DNA from: Chamaesiphon sp031376885
GTDB taxonomy: Bacteria; Cyanobacteriota; Cyanobacteriia; Cyanobacteriales; Chamaesiphonaceae
Assembly (NCBI GenBank): GCA_031376885.1
Contig: JANMEL010000066.1
Span: 1 to 5,864, forward strand
Direction: 5' to 3'
DNA length: 5,864 bases
Made by a program: the position numbers and the translations under genes. Within the stretch, counting starts at the first letter, position 1. Each line of letters begins with the position of its first letter. The notes beneath the pieces are model-generated. The model was not told the DNA's origin and searched no databases. It was given only the letters and a program-made list of their open reading frames with translations. Positions 5,340 to 5,864 of the stretch are shown here, piece by piece.

Positions 5340-5380
5340 GTTGCTGAATATTTAATTTAAAATTTAATCTACATCTTCAT

Positions 5381-5584
5381 TTATCGAACCTTCTGGGATA
5401 ACTGACGACTCACCTCTTGGTTGACAGTATTTAGACTCTGCTGAATAGATCTAAAGTTGTTTTGAAAGATAGTTCTACCAGCAGTCGCGCCATTAGCCAT
5501 CATACTTACTTGCTGTAGTTGGTTTCCCATTTGAATGAGCTGAGATTGAATGTTAGCCAAATAGTTTGCTTCTTGTTGGGTCAT
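5381..5584 (-). CDS. Small Gln/Asn-rich helical protein of unknown function
   Basis: This 67-residue protein starts MTQQEANYLANIQSQL and continues with heptad-like hydrophobics (LIQMGNQLQQVSMM). A Gly/Ala break (NGATAGRT) precedes a second helix (FRSIQQSLNTVNQEV). Fourteen residues are Gln and eight Asn, and there is no Cys, Trp, His, Pro or Asp. The pattern suggests a helical hairpin or a short oligomerising coiled coil in the cytoplasm; no signal peptide or membrane span is seen. I do not recognise the family. Support for a real gene comes from the well-placed promoter upstream, the terminator downstream and an ATG with a short leader. It lies directly downstream of the serine recombinase on the same strand but seems separately transcribed. 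Confidence 0.65.
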   Translation of the reverse strand: MTQQEANYLANIQSQLIQMGNQLQQVSMMANGATAGRTIFQNNFRSIQQSLNTVNQEVSRQLSQKVR

Positions 5585-5616
5585 TTGTTTTGGTATGAAA
5601 TTACTAATCTACCCTA

Positions 5617-5646
5617 ATTATAACGCTTTCATCTTTCCAACGACAA
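5617..5646 (-). promoter_or_regulatory. Promoter of the small Gln-rich protein gene
   Basis: On the minus strand a perfect -10 TATAAT (5617-5622) lies 18 bp after a -35-like TTGTCG (5641-5646). The expected start is near 5610, giving a leader of about 25 nt before the ATG at 5584. No Shine-Dalgarno sequence is obvious. The promoter lies in the gap after the recombinase stop at 5664-5666. Confidence 0.6.
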
Positions 5647-5663
5647 TAAATGGTCTGTCTCAA

Positions 5664-5864
5664 TCACTTTTGTACATCTTTTAAATTATTGCTAACGTTT
5701 AAGTCTAAATACTTATATAGAGTAGTTCTACCGACGTGCATTATCGAACATATCTGTTTTATAGAATGATTCTTTTCTTCATATAGCTTGACCGCTAAGG
5801 CTCTTTTATTAGCATCCAAAGCTTTTGGTCTACCGCCTGTTTTCCCACGCGCTCTAGCTGCTAC
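5664..5864 (-). CDS. Serine recombinase (resolvase/invertase), C-terminal HTH end, partial
   Basis: A frame open to the right edge of the window gives 66 residues and a TGA at 5664-5666. It begins with ARARGKTGGRPKALDANKRA, the signature linker between the E helix and the DNA-binding domain of Hin/resolvase-type serine recombinases. It continues with the HTH SIKQICSIMHVGRTTLYKYL and a short polar tail. The N-terminal catalytic domain with the nucleophilic serine is outside the window, so completeness cannot be judged. Such proteins resolve plasmid multimers or transposon cointegrates, or invert DNA segments. The GGRP and HTH motifs make the family assignment secure, while the exact role is open. 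It is co-directional with the rest of the element. Confidence 0.88.
   Translation of the reverse strand, partial: VAARARGKTGGRPKALDANKRALAVKLYEEKNHSIKQICSIMHVGRTTLYKYLDLNVSNNLKDVQK

Overview
The window looks cyanobacterial. CGATCG, the core of the cyanobacterial HIP1 repeat, is frequent between about 2550 and 5000, including one full GCGATCGC at 3201-3208. The primase fragment also resembles replication proteins of cyanobacterial plasmids and islands as I recall them. Almost everything reads on the minus strand. The gene set is that of a plasmid or integrative element, and much of it is visibly decayed.

Layout in plus-strand coordinates: 1-87 is the tail of a plus-strand ORF, followed by an AT-rich inverted repeat. 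111-2264 is a 717-residue protein with an N-terminal winged-helix-like region, a sigma-region-4-like HTH, four tandem treble-clef zinc ribbons and a C-terminal segment that appears to be the front end of a helicase. It stops where I expect the helicase ATP-binding core to begin. 2327-2404 is a doubtful 25-codon ORF. 2408-3170 is a frameshifted remnant of a plasmid/phage primase-helicase. It is joined directly to the N-terminal part of a tyrosine integrase (3137-3556), which has lost its catalytic domain. Behind the integrase lies the 3' half of a tRNA-Thr(GGU) gene (3653-3699) with no 5' half, which is the typical form of an att site.

3823-4594 is an apparently intact toxin-antitoxin operon: a DUF1778 ribbon-helix-helix antitoxin overlapping a GNAT acetyltransferase toxin, with a promoter that encloses a palindromic operator. 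4677 to about 5246 is a broken gene of unknown function with 13-residue (39-nt) tandem repeats and at least one clear frameshift in a C run. 5381-5584 is a small Gln/Asn-rich helical protein with a good promoter and a Rho-independent terminator. 5664-5864 is the C-terminal HTH end of a serine recombinase running off the right edge.

Taken together (inference): this is a remnant of an integrative or plasmid-like element that used tRNA-Thr as its attachment site. Integration and replication functions are degraded, while the toxin-antitoxin pair is intact and could still help retain the DNA. The lone tRNA half beside the integrase resembles attP or a tandem-element junction rather than an ordinary chromosomal integration end.
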